Shown: positions 24,688 through 34,017, counted from the first letter of the stretch. The stretch is DNA of 64,000 bases from CAXMMR01 sp965198995 (GCA_965198995.1 CBDAQG010000001.1:186001-250000), one strand, 5' to 3'. The notes: generated by a model from the sequence alone, not told the origin. A program made the numbers and translations.

Positions 24688-25662
24688 GTGCCGTTGAACC
24701 TGAAAGGCCGCTCCTGCCTGACGCTGGAGGAGTTTTCCGAGGCGGAGATCCACCACCTTGTCGACCAGGCGATCGAACTCAAGCGGCTGAAGGCGATCCG
24801 CGTGTTCCCGCGCACCTTGGAGAACCGCAACCTGTGCCTGATTTTCCTCAAGCCCAGCACCCGCACCCGCACCTCGTTCGTCGTCGCCGCGCGCGACGAG
24901 GGCGCACACACGGAGTTGCTGACTGCCGAGGAGATCCGCTTCGGGGTCAAGGAAAGCATACGCGACATCGCCCGCGTGCTCGGCCGGATGTTCGACGGCA
25001 TCGCCTTCCGCGGCTTTGACCACCAGGTCGCAGTCGCGCTGTCGCGCCATGCCGGGGTGCCAGTCTGGAACGGCCTGACCGACGAGCATCATCCCACACA
25101 GGTGCTGGCCGATCTGATGACGATCAAGGAAGAGTTCGGGCGGGTGACCGGAACCCGGATCGCCTATGTCGGCGACGGCCGGAACAACATGGTCACCTCG
25201 CTGATGGTGGCGGCGGCGCGGACGGGCATGGACTTGCGCATCGTCGCGCCGCCAAGCCTGCAACCGGACGAGGCGCGGGTCGACGCGGCACGGCGCATGG
25301 CGCCGCATCCGGCCGCCCGGATAACCGTCACCGCCGACATCGCCGCCGGAGTGCGCGACTGCGCGGCGATCTATAACGACGTCTGGCTGTCGATGGGCGA
25401 GGACGCGAAGCTCGTCGAACGTACCCAGGCGCTGACCGGCTATCGGGTCAGCGAGGCGGTGATTGCGGCGACCGGACGGCCGGACACGATCTACATGAAC
25501 TGCCTCCCGTCGCTGCATGACGACGAAACCAGCTTTGGACGAGCGCACCCGGAGGCGCTGGACACGGAGAATGCGGTGTTCGAGGCCGAGTACTCGCGGG
25601 TGTTCGACCAGGCGGAGAACCGGATGCACACGATCAAGGCACTACTGGTGTCGACAGTTTAG
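24688..25662 (+). CDS. argF: Ornithine carbamoyltransferase
   Basis: Makes citrulline from ornithine and carbamoyl phosphate, giving the substrate for ArgG. STRTRTSF binds carbamoyl phosphate, HPTQVLAD and the GDGRNNM block follow, and NDVWLSMGE lies in the ornithine domain. The sequence resembles the ArgI/ArcB branch (KESIRDIARVLGRMFDGI), so a catabolic role cannot be excluded. The usual HCLP motif reads NCLP here (MNCLPSLHD). The start is probably GTG 24688 with gggaagg upstream (324 residues); longer starts exist. It is monocistronic and followed by a hairpin repeat. Confidence 0.92.
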   Translation: MPLNLKGRSCLTLEEFSEAEIHHLVDQAIELKRLKAIRVFPRTLENRNLCLIFLKPSTRTRTSFVVAARDEGAHTELLTAEEIRFGVKESIRDIARVLGRMFDGIAFRGFDHQVAVALSRHAGVPVWNGLTDEHHPTQVLADLMTIKEEFGRVTGTRIAYVGDGRNNMVTSLMVAAARTGMDLRIVAPPSLQPDEARVDAARRMAPHPAARITVTADIAAGVRDCAAIYNDVWLSMGEDAKLVERTQALTGYRVSEAVIAATGRPDTIYMNCLPSLHDDETSFGRAHPEALDTENAVFEAEYSRVFDQAENRMHTIKALLVSTV

Positions 25663-25912
25663 GCAGGCAAGGCCAGAGGCTCTGCCGCTGGACTCAGCTG
25701 GGGCCCGCGGCCCCAGACCCGCTTGGCTCTTTCTCGCTTGGCGAAGCCATTCGATCCTCCGCCTGACGACACCAGCCCCGCAGATCGGCCATGAATAATA
25801 AGTGGATTTTGCAGGCGTCGCCTTTAATCGGGTCCTGGGGCGGAGTAAGTCACAAGTTCGGACTGGCGAAACGCAATAGGCAAAGGCTCCCGGAGGGGGG
25901 ATGCTCCTGGCC
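25663..25912. repeat. Modular intergenic hairpin repeat, copy 5
   Basis: Between the convergent argF and dinB genes. Modules are ggccagaggctctgcc, gctggggcccgcggccccagaccc, a middle cgcttggcgaagc hairpin and gtggattttgcaggcgtcgcctttaat near 25802-25830. It probably terminates transcription from both sides. Confidence 0.8.
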
Positions 25913-27166
25913 TTACTTGAAGCCCCGACCCTTAGCGATGATCGCGTCGCCGAACCGGGCGCGTAGGCCCTCGATTGCGCTTTGCGTCGCCGCTAGGCGG
26001 GGTGCGTCCGGGTCGGCGAGGTCGGGCAGGTCGGCGGCGGAAGCGGGTGCGAGGGGCGCGGCGCCGAGGCCGATCAGGCGAAAGGCAGTGCCGATGGCCT
26101 CGCGGGCGAGCAGGGTGCGGGCGGCGGCAAACAGGCGGTCGGGCAGTTGGGTCGGCGAGTGCAGACGGACGCTGCGGGTGCGGCTGGCGAAGCGAGCCGT
26201 CTTGAGCTTGAGCACGATGCCAGCGGCGGCAAGGTCCTGCTCGCGCAGACGACGGCCGAGCTTCTCGGCGCAGCGCCACAGCATGCGCTCCAGCGCGACG
26301 ATATCGACGAGATCCGTGTCGAAGGTGGTTTCCGCGCTGACCGATTTGCTGTCCCGGCGAGGGTCGACGCGGCGTGCGTCCTGCCCGCGGGCGCGGCGGA
26401 CGAGGAAGGGGCCGTCATCGCCGAGGCGCGCGCGCGCGTCATGGTCGTTGAGTGTCTGAAGCTGGCCGAGCGTCGCGATGCCGCGCGCGGCGAGCTTGCG
26501 GGCCATGGCGGGGCCGATACCGGGCAGGAGCCGCACGGGCTCGGGCGCCAGGAGCTCGGCCGCCTCGCTGCCGATTACGGCGAAACCACGCGGCTTGTCG
26601 CGGCCGGCGGCGATCTTCGCGAGCAGTCGGTTGGCGGCGAGGCCGATCGAGACGGTGATGCCGACCTCGGCCTCAATCGCGGCGGCCAGACGGGCGAGGC
26701 TGAGCGCGGGAGGTGCGGCGTGCACCCGCTCGGTGCCGGCGAGGTCGAGCACCGCCTCGTCGATCGAGAGCGGCTGCATCAGTGGGGTCAGCCGGCTCAT
26801 CAGGGCGCGCACCTGGCGGCTGGCGGCAACGTATTTCGTGAAGTCAGGGCGGATCACCACCGCGTCCGGGCAGGCCTTCAGCGCCGTCCACATCGGCATG
26901 GCGCTGCGCACACCGGCGATCCCAGCGACATAGCAGGCAGCGGTGACGACGCCGCGCTGTCCGCCGCCGACGATGACTGGACGGCCAGCCAGCTCCGGAC
27001 GGTCGCGCTTCTCGACACTGGCGTAGAAAGCGTCGCAGTCGACGTGACCAATGGCGAGGTCGAACAGCTCGGCGTGGCGCACGATGCGGCCGCCGCCACA
27101 GGCGGGGCAGACCCAGCTGAGGGCGTCGTCGACGCTGGCGAGGCAATCACGGCAGAGGGCGGCCAT
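25913..27166 (-). CDS. dinB: DNA polymerase IV with N-terminal zinc ribbon
   Basis: Y-family translesion polymerase, 417 residues from ATG 27166. It starts with a zinc-ribbon-like CRDCLASVDDALSWVCPACG, a frequent addition in alphaproteobacterial DinB. The palm motif is HVDCDAFYASVEKRD and the catalytic SIDEAVLD follows; the PGIGPAMARKLAARG helix-hairpin-helix and the little-finger domain come after. A 42-residue upstream extension is open but lacks homology. No clear LexA box was seen in the 88 bases before the start. Divergent from the SDR gene. Confidence 0.93.
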   Translation of the reverse strand: MAALCRDCLASVDDALSWVCPACGGGRIVRHAELFDLAIGHVDCDAFYASVEKRDRPELAGRPVIVGGGQRGVVTAACYVAGIAGVRSAMPMWTALKACPDAVVIRPDFTKYVAASRQVRALMSRLTPLMQPLSIDEAVLDLAGTERVHAAPPALSLARLAAAIEAEVGITVSIGLAANRLLAKIAAGRDKPRGFAVIGSEAAELLAPEPVRLLPGIGPAMARKLAARGIATLGQLQTLNDHDARARLGDDGPFLVRRARGQDARRVDPRRDSKSVSAETTFDTDLVDIVALERMLWRCAEKLGRRLREQDLAAAGIVLKLKTARFASRTRSVRLHSPTQLPDRLFAAARTLLAREAIGTAFRLIGLGAAPLAPASAADLPDLADPDAPRLAATQSAIEGLRARFGDAIIAKGRGFK

Positions 27167-27254
27167 GGACGTTATATAGAGTAGCACGTGACGCGAGCTT
27201 CGGCCGGTCTGCCTGGCCTTGCATGTCGTGGCCAGAGGCGGCAGACCCGGAGCG

Positions 27255-27992
27255 ATGATCCCAGCCAGCATTCCAAGGGCGGCGCTCGTCACCGGCGGGG
27301 CGGCCCGGCTTGGACGGGCGATCGCACTCGCGCTGGCCGAGGTGGGCTTCGCGGTCGCCGTCCATTACCGCTCGGCGCCGGAAGCGGCGGAGACGACGGC
27401 GGCCGAGCTGCGCCGGCTTGGCGTCGCCGCAGCCACGCTACAGGCGGAACTCGGCGACGAGGCGCAGACGACGAGCCTGCTCGCGCGCGCGACTGAGGCG
27501 CTTGGACCGATCGGCGTGCTGGTCAACAACGCCAGCGTGTTCGATCGCGATGGGTGGGATGACGCCACGCGGGCGAGCTGGAACAGCCACATGGAGCCAA
27601 ACCTGCGGGCGCCGTTCGTGCTCAGCCAAAGCTTCGCCCGCGCCCTGCCAGCCGCGGCGGAGGGGGTCGTGATCAACATGCTGGACGCGCGGGTGTGGGC
27701 GCTGACGCCGAATTTCGTCTCCTACACCGTCAGCAAGGCCGGCCTGTGGGCGCTGACCCAGTCCCTGGCGCTCGCGCTGGCGCCGCGCATCCGGGTCAAC
27801 GGCATCGGGCCGGGACCGACGCTGCAGAGCACCGCCGAGAGCGATGCCGAGTTCGCGCGGCTGCAGCGTCGCCTGCCGCTCGGCCACGGTGCGACGACGG
27901 CCGAAGTGGGTCGGGCGGCGATTGCCATTCTGTCGCTGCCGTCGCTCACCGGGCAGATGCTTGCCCTCGATGGCGGCCAGCATCTGCAGTAA
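27255..27992 (+). CDS. Short-chain dehydrogenase/reductase, pteridine-reductase-like (FolM type)
   Basis: NADPH-dependent oxidoreductase of 245 residues. The cofactor site is TGGAARLGRAIA, the NNAS motif is present, and the catalytic Tyr-Lys lies in YTVSKAGLW. The usual serine position reads NMLDARVWAL, with Asp as in pteridine reductases and FolM, suggesting reduction of dihydrobiopterin- or dihydromonapterin-like substrates. The GPGPTLQS segment also fits that subgroup. Start ATG 27255. Monocistronic, 61 bases before the sensor kinase. Confidence 0.8.
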   Translation: MIPASIPRAALVTGGAARLGRAIALALAEVGFAVAVHYRSAPEAAETTAAELRRLGVAAATLQAELGDEAQTTSLLARATEALGPIGVLVNNASVFDRDGWDDATRASWNSHMEPNLRAPFVLSQSFARALPAAAEGVVINMLDARVWALTPNFVSYTVSKAGLWALTQSLALALAPRIRVNGIGPGPTLQSTAESDAEFARLQRRLPLGHGATTAEVGRAAIAILSLPSLTGQMLALDGGQHLQ

Positions 27993-28053
27993 TCGGCGGC
28001 TCCGCGGCTTGGTGCGCAAAACCAGCAGTGCTGCATGGCATTAAGTTACAAGC

Positions 28054-30066
28054 ATGACCGCACAACACGATCTGGCGAACGAGACAGGCGCCGCCCGGCA
28101 ACTGAACGGCGTCCTGGTGCTGGCTGCGGATGTCGACCTGGCGATGGTGGGCCGGGCCAAAGTCCCGATGCACCGCATCGAGGATATAGCCTCTCTGGTC
28201 GAGCGCCTGAACGACGCGACCGACGTGCTGATCCTGAGTGGGAAAGCGCTGCTAGCTTGTGACGCCTCACTGCTGCTGGCCTGGCTCGCCGCACAGCCAG
28301 CCTGGTCGGACCTGCCGCTGATCGTGCTCGGGCCGGAAGGCGCCCCGCCGCTCGGGCCCGAGTTCGGCAACGTCACTCAGCTTGAGACCCCGGTCAGCGC
28401 AAGCCGCCTGCGCAACCTCGTGCAGGTGGCGCAGCGGGCTCGCGAGCGGCAGCGCCGGCGTGGCGCGCGCGCTTGGTCCCGCTCAGCACATGGCGATGAG
28501 CGCATGCAGGCGATCCTCGACAACGACGCGGTCGGCATCGTGCAGATCGACAGCCAAGGCCGCTTTGAGCTCGCTAATGCCGGTTTCCAGCGCCTAGTGC
28601 AGCGCGACGCGGCGACGCTCGCTAATCAGACCCTGTTTGACTTAACCGCCGCCGAGGATCGCGACGGCAGCCGCCAGCGGCTTGGGGAGATGTTTGCCTC
28701 TGGCCGCAGCTATGGCGGTGAAACGCTGTATTTGCGGCCGGACGGCAGCACGGTCTGGGCTGACATCCAGGTGTCGCCGGTGCATGACGACGATGGAACC
28801 GTGCGTAGCGCGCTGGCGATCGTGCAGGATGTGACGGCACGCCATCAGGCCGAAGCCGGGCTGCGGCTGCTGAACGAGACGCTTGAGGCGCGGGTCGCCG
28901 CCGACACCGAGAAGCTGCGCGGCGCCGAAACCGCGCTGGCGCAGTCATTGAAAATGGAGGCCGTCGGGCGGCTCACCGGCGGCATTGCGCATGATTTTAA
29001 TAACCTGCTGACGGCAATTGTTGGCAGCTTGGAGTTGCTGCAGAAGCGGGTGGCAGATGAGCCACGCTCGCTGCGGCTGGTTGCGGCTGCGTTCCAGGCG
29101 TCGCTGCGCGGGGTCAAGCTGACGGCCCAACTGCTCGCCTTCTCGCGAGTGCAGAAGCTCGACCTGCAGCCGGTCGATGTGAACGCAATGGTGCTCGGAG
29201 CGCAGACGCTGCTGCAGCGCACGCTCGGACCATCGATCACGCTGGCGCTGGCTCTGGCGCCCGATTTGGAGATGGCGACCGCGGATGCCAACCAGCTTGA
29301 GCTGGCGCTACTCAACCTGGCGTTGAACGCGCGCGACGCGATGCCGCAGGGCGGCACACTGACGGTCGGCACTGGGCGTCGGACCGTGGGCCACGCAGAT
29401 AGCCGACTGGAACGTGGCAGCTATGTCACGCTCGACGTGAGGGACAGCGGCGCCGGTATGTCGCCAGACGTTCTGGCGCGGGCGCTGGAGCCATTCTTCA
29501 CCACGAAACGGCTTGGCCAGGGCACCGGCCTTGGGCTGTCGCAGGTCTACGGTATTGCGCGGCAGTCAGGTGGCAACATTGAAGTCACCAGCGCCCCGGC
29601 GACCGGCACGTTGGTCCAGGTAGTGTTGCCGGTAGCGCAAGCAGCCGCTACGAAAGCGGTCGGCACGTCCGGGATGACCGGACGGGTGCTGGTCGTCGAC
29701 GACGATGACGACGTGCGCGGCGCTTTCAGCGCAGGGCTTGAAGATCACGGCTTCACCGTAACACAGGCAGTCGACGGACCTAGCGCGCTGCTGGCGCTTG
29801 AAAGTGGCCTCTCTATCGACGCGGCGCTGATCGACTTTGCCATGCCGGTGATGAACGGTGCGGCTGTCGCCAAGGCATTGCTTAGACTACAGCCGGACCT
29901 GCCAATCGTATTCGCCAGCGGCTACGCCGAAACAGCGGCGCTCGACGCCTTTCCCAATATCCCGGTGCTGCGCAAGCCGGTGCGGCTATCCGAGCTGGCG
30001 CACACAGTGGGCGAGGCGATGCGTCAGAAGTCGATGCAGCGCCCCTTGTGCTCCCAGTCGCCATAG
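28054..30066 (+). CDS. Hybrid histidine kinase: degenerate receiver-PAS-HisKA-HATPase-receiver
   Basis: Cytoplasmic sensor kinase, 670 residues, no membrane helices. The N-terminal ~125 residues resemble a degenerate receiver domain. A PAS domain (about 150-270) precedes the dimerisation helix with the phospho-histidine near residue 313 (GGIAHDFNNLLTAI). The ATPase has NLALNARDAM and DSGAGM boxes. The C-terminal receiver has VVDDDDDVR and the acceptor Asp near 594 (LIDFAMPVMNG). The histidine box is of the NtrB-like HisKA type common in hybrid kinases. No separate response regulator is adjacent. Its last 14 codons overlap a convergent small gene. Confidence 0.9.
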   Translation: MTAQHDLANETGAARQLNGVLVLAADVDLAMVGRAKVPMHRIEDIASLVERLNDATDVLILSGKALLACDASLLLAWLAAQPAWSDLPLIVLGPEGAPPLGPEFGNVTQLETPVSASRLRNLVQVAQRARERQRRRGARAWSRSAHGDERMQAILDNDAVGIVQIDSQGRFELANAGFQRLVQRDAATLANQTLFDLTAAEDRDGSRQRLGEMFASGRSYGGETLYLRPDGSTVWADIQVSPVHDDDGTVRSALAIVQDVTARHQAEAGLRLLNETLEARVAADTEKLRGAETALAQSLKMEAVGRLTGGIAHDFNNLLTAIVGSLELLQKRVADEPRSLRLVAAAFQASLRGVKLTAQLLAFSRVQKLDLQPVDVNAMVLGAQTLLQRTLGPSITLALALAPDLEMATADANQLELALLNLALNARDAMPQGGTLTVGTGRRTVGHADSRLERGSYVTLDVRDSGAGMSPDVLARALEPFFTTKRLGQGTGLGLSQVYGIARQSGGNIEVTSAPATGTLVQVVLPVAQAAATKAVGTSGMTGRVLVVDDDDDVRGAFSAGLEDHGFTVTQAVDGPSALLALESGLSIDAALIDFAMPVMNGAAVAKALLRLQPDLPIVFASGYAETAALDAFPNIPVLRKPVRLSELAHTVGEAMRQKSMQRPLCSQSP

Positions 30067-30158
30067 CGCGTGGGCTCCGGACCCTTAGGTCCGCCGACCT
30101 CGTCGGGCTGGGCCGGCTGCTTTAGGATTTCAGCGTCAGACTTCTTTTCGTCTTCCAT
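30024..30158 (-). CDS. DUF1674 / SdhAF4-type small protein
   Basis: 44 residues (MEDEKKSDAEILKQPAQPDE...) ending in GGPKGPEPTRYGDWEHKGRC followed by IDF. That C-terminal motif is the DUF1674 signature shared with eukaryotic succinate dehydrogenase assembly factor 4, which helps flavinylated SdhA assemble. The gene lies on the minus strand and overlaps the 3' end of the kinase gene by 43 bases tail to tail, which is easy to miss because of its size. No sdh genes are in the window. Confidence 0.85.
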   Translation of the reverse strand: MEDEKKSDAEILKQPAQPDEVGGPKGPEPTRYGDWEHKGRCIDF

Positions 30159-30277
30159 GAATCACAAGTAAGGCGTCCTTTTTTGAAAGAAAGGAGCAAA
30201 AAAACTTTTGGCCGATTGGGTCCACGGGGGAACGGGAGAAAGCTTTCTGCTTCTTCTTTGAAAAAGAAAACCCTCCC
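30159..30277. terminator. Hairpin-rich spacer behind the ccm operon
   Basis: Contains runs of A and T with inverted segments (tccttttttgaaagaaagga near 30177; agaaagctttct near 30237). It lies directly after ccmI on the minus strand and could terminate the operon. It does not match the modular repeat seen elsewhere. Confidence 0.4.
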
Positions 30278-30997
30278 TCACTGTTGCTTCTCGCTCTCGG
30301 CGAGCCGTCGCTCCGCCATCGGCCGCCACGACGCGTCGGCCGGCGCCGTTGCCAGCGCCTGGCGAAACAGCCCCGCCGCCTGCGCGCTGATATGTCCCGC
30401 CGCCTCGGTCTCGGCCTCGGCGGTCTCAACCGCGAGCTGCGGGTCGAACTGGATCGAAAGTGCCCTGCTCCAGGCGTCGGCGGCGCCCGCCATGTCGCCG
30501 CGGCTGGCCTGCGCCGATCCGAGGATCACCCATCCCTGCCTGGCCTGGGTGGAGCGCGGGTCCAGGCTGGCGATACTGGTCTTCAGCGCCTCGATCAGCT
30601 CGGCATCGCGCGCCGACTGGTTGCTGCCGGCGGCGAGCCGGGCGGCGAGCGGCTGGGCCGGCAGCTCCGGGTGACCGCCGACCAGATAGAGCGCCAGGGC
30701 GCCGCAGGGCACGAGGGCGAGGGTGACGCCGATCGCGGTCCAGCCGCCGCGGCGTGTTGGCGCCTCGTCGCGTTCGGCCTCGGCGAGCAGGCGGCGCTGC
30801 ACCTCCAGCACCGCGACCTGATGGTCGCTGGCCGTGAGACGCTCGGCGCCTAGCTCACGGTCAAGTTCGTGCAGCTGAGCGCGGTGCAAGCCGAGAGCCG
30901 CCTCGCGGCGGCCGCGGATGCGGTCGGCGCGCCAGGCTGTCCAGCCCAGCGGCGCCATCGTCACCATGGCCAGCAACGGGATGGCGAGCCAGATCAT
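30278..30997 (-). CDS. ccmI: Cytochrome c maturation protein CcmI
   Basis: Presents apocytochrome c to the CcmF/CcmH haem ligation complex. 239 residues: two membrane helices (WLAIPLLAMVTMAPLGWTAW and GVTLALVPCGALALYLVGG) flank a cytoplasmic loop with a coiled segment. A periplasmic TPR-like part follows (WVILGSAQASRGDMAGAADAW). It is shorter than the ~400-residue enterobacterial-type proteins but similar to compact alphaproteobacterial forms. The start ATG overlaps the ccmH stop (ATGA), so it is the last gene of the operon. Confidence 0.85.
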   Translation of the reverse strand: MIWLAIPLLAMVTMAPLGWTAWRADRIRGRREAALGLHRAQLHELDRELGAERLTASDHQVAVLEVQRRLLAEAERDEAPTRRGGWTAIGVTLALVPCGALALYLVGGHPELPAQPLAARLAAGSNQSARDAELIEALKTSIASLDPRSTQARQGWVILGSAQASRGDMAGAADAWSRALSIQFDPQLAVETAEAETEAAGHISAQAAGLFRQALATAPADASWRPMAERRLAESEKQQ

Positions 30998-31473
30998 GTC
31001 CGGTGGGAGGGAAGCCCGCTTAGCGCCTCGAGTTGCGCCCGCTCAGCCTCGGAGAGCGGCGGCGGAGGCGTGCTGGCGCGACGCCGGCCGAGCAGGACGG
31101 CTCCGAGGCCGGCGAGCAGGGCCAGGATGGGCGAGAACCAAAGCAGCACCGTTGAGAACGCCAGCGGCGGGCTGAGGCGAACGAAGTTGCCGTAGCGGGC
31201 GACCATCCAGGCAATCACCTGCCGGTCGCTGTCACCAGCGACGACGCGGCGGCGGACGATGGCGCGCAGGTCCTGGGCGAGCGGGGCCCCGCTGTCCTCA
31301 ATGCTCTCGTTCTGACAAACCAGGCAGCGCAGCTGGCTGCCGATCTGCTCGGCGCGCGCCTCGGACGCCGGACTGGCCAGCATCTCGGCCGGATCGCTGA
31401 TGGCGTAAGCGGTCGTTATAGACGCCGGCGCGGCGAGCAGGATGGCAAGCCGGATCACGCCAGGCTTCATCAT
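30994..31473 (-). CDS. ccmH: Cytochrome c maturation protein CcmH
   Basis: Membrane-bound thiol oxidoreductase that keeps the apocytochrome CxxCH cysteines reduced for haem attachment. The N-terminal signal is followed by LRCLVCQNESI with the redox CxxC near residues 50-53, then the typical RRRVVAGDSDRQVIAWMVARYG. A single C-terminal anchor helix follows (SPILALLAGLGAVLLG). 159 residues. Start ATG 31473 overlaps the dsbE stop by four bases, and its stop overlaps the ccmI start. Confidence 0.95.
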   Translation of the reverse strand: MMKPGVIRLAILLAAPASITTAYAISDPAEMLASPASEARAEQIGSQLRCLVCQNESIEDSGAPLAQDLRAIVRRRVVAGDSDRQVIAWMVARYGNFVRLSPPLAFSTVLLWFSPILALLAGLGAVLLGRRRASTPPPPLSEAERAQLEALSGLPSHRT

Positions 31474-32051
31474 GCCAGCCGTCGCAGCACCGGGTCGAGC
31501 TGCAGGCTGACGATCTCGGGGTCGAACGGGCCGACCCAGCGCCACTGGACGATGCCGTCGCGGCCGATGACGTAGCTTTCGGGCACCGCGGTCACGCCCC
31601 AGTCAATCGCGACCTGACCGGGCAGGTCAAGGCCGATACGGCTGTACGGGCTGCCGCCGCGGGCGACGAAGCCGGCGGCGAGCTCAGGCTTGTCCTTGTA
31701 GGCGACGCCCCAGATCGGCAGGCCACGAGCATGCAGCCCGGCGATTACTTGCGCCTCCTCGACGCAGGGGACGCACCAGGAGGCGAAGAAATTGACCAGC
31801 ACCGGGCGGTTCGCGGCCGCCTCGCGCAGGTCGGCGCCGGAGAATCCCTCGGCGGGGGCAAGGCCGGGCAGCGCGAAGTCCGGCACCGCGTGGCCGATCA
31901 GCGGGTTTGGCACACCGTGTGGGTCGAAGGTGCCCTGCTCCATACGGTCGAGCATCGACCAGAAGGCGACGCCGGCGGCCGCCGCGACGCCGAGCGGCGC
32001 CAGCATCAGCAGCCGGCGGCGCGACAGCCCAGGCAGCGGATCGGCCGGCAT
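31470..32051 (-). CDS. ccmG: Thiol:disulfide interchange protein DsbE/CcmG
   Basis: Thioredoxin-like protein anchored in the periplasm, which reduces CcmH and apocytochrome. From ATG 32051 it has 193 residues. An N-terminal anchor (LLMLAPLGVAAAAGVAF) is followed by the ASWCVPCVEE active site, the GVAYKDKP segment and the cis-proline region GVTAVPESYVIG, all typical of CcmG. It begins one base after the ccmF stop and overlaps ccmH at its end. Confidence 0.94.
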   Translation of the reverse strand: MPADPLPGLSRRRLLMLAPLGVAAAAGVAFWSMLDRMEQGTFDPHGVPNPLIGHAVPDFALPGLAPAEGFSGADLREAAANRPVLVNFFASWCVPCVEEAQVIAGLHARGLPIWGVAYKDKPELAAGFVARGGSPYSRIGLDLPGQVAIDWGVTAVPESYVIGRDGIVQWRWVGPFDPEIVSLQLDPVLRRLA

Positions 32052-32052
32052 G

Positions 32053-34017
32053 TCAGGCCAGTTGCGCCGGCACGGCGGCCAGGCGGCGCGCGGGCGCGCC
32101 GACGCGTAGCCGGCGGTCAGCAAGCGACAGCCCACCGCCAGCCGCCATCACCAGCGCGCCGAGCCAGATCCACGGCGCCAGCGGGTTATAGTGCAGCCGC
32201 AGCACCGCATGGCCGTCTCGCTCCTCGCCGAGCACCGCGTAAAGGTCGGCGACGAAGTTGGTGTGGATGGCAACGTCGTCAGTGGTCTGCTGGGCAAGCG
32301 GGAAGGTACGGCGCGACGGCCGGAGCGTGACCACCGGGTGGCCATGGCGGCTGATCGCGATGGTGGCGATGCGGGACTCGTAGTTCGGCCCGGGCTCGGT
32401 GGCGAGGCTCGCCAGCGTCCAGTCATAGCCGGCGGAGTGGATAGTCTCGCCGGGGGCGGCGAGGACGATGCGGCTTGTCGAAAGCGACATCCCGGCGATC
32501 CCCGCGACCGTGACGCCCATGCCGGCATGCGCGATGGCGGCACCGTAGACACCGAGCGGCAGGCCGCGGGCGCGCTGCAGGCTGGCGACGAGCGGCAGGC
32601 GGCCGAGCTTAATGCGCTCCACCATCTCGGCGAACGAGCCAAGGATCAGCCAGGCACTTGCCGCGAATGCCAAGGCCGGCAGCACCCGCATGCCGACCAG
32701 GCACCAGGCAGCAACGATGGCCGCCACCAGCGCCGCCCACCAGACCCGCACCAGGGTCGGCATCAGCTGGGCGCGCTTCCACGGCAGCATCGGGCCAATC
32801 GCCATGGCGAACGCGGTCGGGATGGCCAGCGGCAGAACGGTTGCGTTGAAGAACGGCGCGCCGACAGAGATCTTCTGGCCGAGCAACAGGTCGGCAAACG
32901 GCGGATACATCGTGCCGGTGATTACAACCGCGCAGATCGAGCACAGCAGCACGTTGTTCAGCACCAGCGCACCCTCGCGCGAGACCGGCGCGAACAGACC
33001 GCCCTGGGCGAGCGTCGGCGCGCGTAACGCGAACAGCAGCAGCGAGCCGCCGATCACCAGGCCGAGCAGGGCAAGAATGAAGATGCCGCGCGCCGGGTCG
33101 TTGGCAAACGCATGCACCGAGTTGAGGATGCCAGAGCGGACTAGGAAGGTGCCGGAGAGCGAGAGCGAGAAGGTGCCGATGGCGAGCAACACCGTCCACA
33201 CCTTGAGCGCCTCACGCTTCTCGACGACCACGGCGGAATGTACCAATGCCGTGCCGGTGAGCCAGGGCATCAGCGAGGCGTTCTCGACCGGATCCCAGAA
33301 CCAGTAGCCACCCCAGCCGAGTTCGTAATAAGCCCACCACGAACCCAGCGCGATGCCGCAGGTGAGCAGGCACCAGCTCACCAGCGCCCAGGGCCGCACC
33401 CAGCGCCCCCAGGCGGCGTCGATCCGCCCCTCGAGCAGGGCTGCGACGGCGAACGCGAACGGCACCGCGAAGCCGACGTAGCCGGCGTAAAGAATGGGCG
33501 GATGGAAAGCGAGGCCAGGGTCCTGCAATAGCGGGTTCATGCCCTGCCCGTCCATCGGCGGCGGCCAGGTGCGGGCGAACGGGTTGGACGTGGTCAGCGC
33601 GAACAGCAAGAAGCCGGCCGACGTGCCGCCGAGCACGCCGATGACGCGCGCCCGTAGCGCCGACGGCAGTCCGCGGCCAAACACCGCGACAGCGGCGCCA
33701 CACAGCCCGAGGATCAACCCCCAGAGCAGGATCGAGCCCTCGTGGTTCCCCCAGGTGCCGCTGATCTTGTAGAGCAGCGGCTTCAACACCGCGCTGTTCT
33801 CGACGATGTTGGTAACCGAGAAGTCGTCGCTGACTGCGCTCCAGACCAGGGCGCCCGAGGCAGCCACCAGGGCGATCAGCTGGCCAAGCGCCAGGCCCGG
33901 CGCCGCGGCCATCAGCCGGACATCGCGGCGATGCGCACCGACTAGTGGAACCACCGCCTGAGCCAGCGCGATGCAGCAGGCGAGCGCGAGGGCGAAGTGG
34001 CCGAGCTCGGGGATCAT
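32053..34017 (-). CDS. ccmF: Haem lyase CcmF
   Basis: Integral membrane haem ligase of system I cytochrome c maturation, 654 residues with about 14-15 helices. The haem-handling WGGYWFWDPVENASLMPW block and conserved histidines (FHPPILYAGY, ALVHSAVVV) are visible. Start ATG 34017 (MIPELGHFALALAC). An upstream in-frame extension to 34173 is translated hairpin repeat and is rejected. Unlike its neighbours, ccmF is separated from ccmE by 258 bases filled by a repeat, so it may be expressed at a different level. Confidence 0.95.
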   Translation of the reverse strand: MIPELGHFALALACCIALAQAVVPLVGAHRRDVRLMAAAPGLALGQLIALVAASGALVWSAVSDDFSVTNIVENSAVLKPLLYKISGTWGNHEGSILLWGLILGLCGAAVAVFGRGLPSALRARVIGVLGGTSAGFLLFALTTSNPFARTWPPPMDGQGMNPLLQDPGLAFHPPILYAGYVGFAVPFAFAVAALLEGRIDAAWGRWVRPWALVSWCLLTCGIALGSWWAYYELGWGGYWFWDPVENASLMPWLTGTALVHSAVVVEKREALKVWTVLLAIGTFSLSLSGTFLVRSGILNSVHAFANDPARGIFILALLGLVIGGSLLLFALRAPTLAQGGLFAPVSREGALVLNNVLLCSICAVVITGTMYPPFADLLLGQKISVGAPFFNATVLPLAIPTAFAMAIGPMLPWKRAQLMPTLVRVWWAALVAAIVAAWCLVGMRVLPALAFAASAWLILGSFAEMVERIKLGRLPLVASLQRARGLPLGVYGAAIAHAGMGVTVAGIAGMSLSTSRIVLAAPGETIHSAGYDWTLASLATEPGPNYESRIATIAISRHGHPVVTLRPSRRTFPLAQQTTDDVAIHTNFVADLYAVLGEERDGHAVLRLHYNPLAPWIWLGALVMAAGGGLSLADRRLRVGAPARRLAAVPAQLA

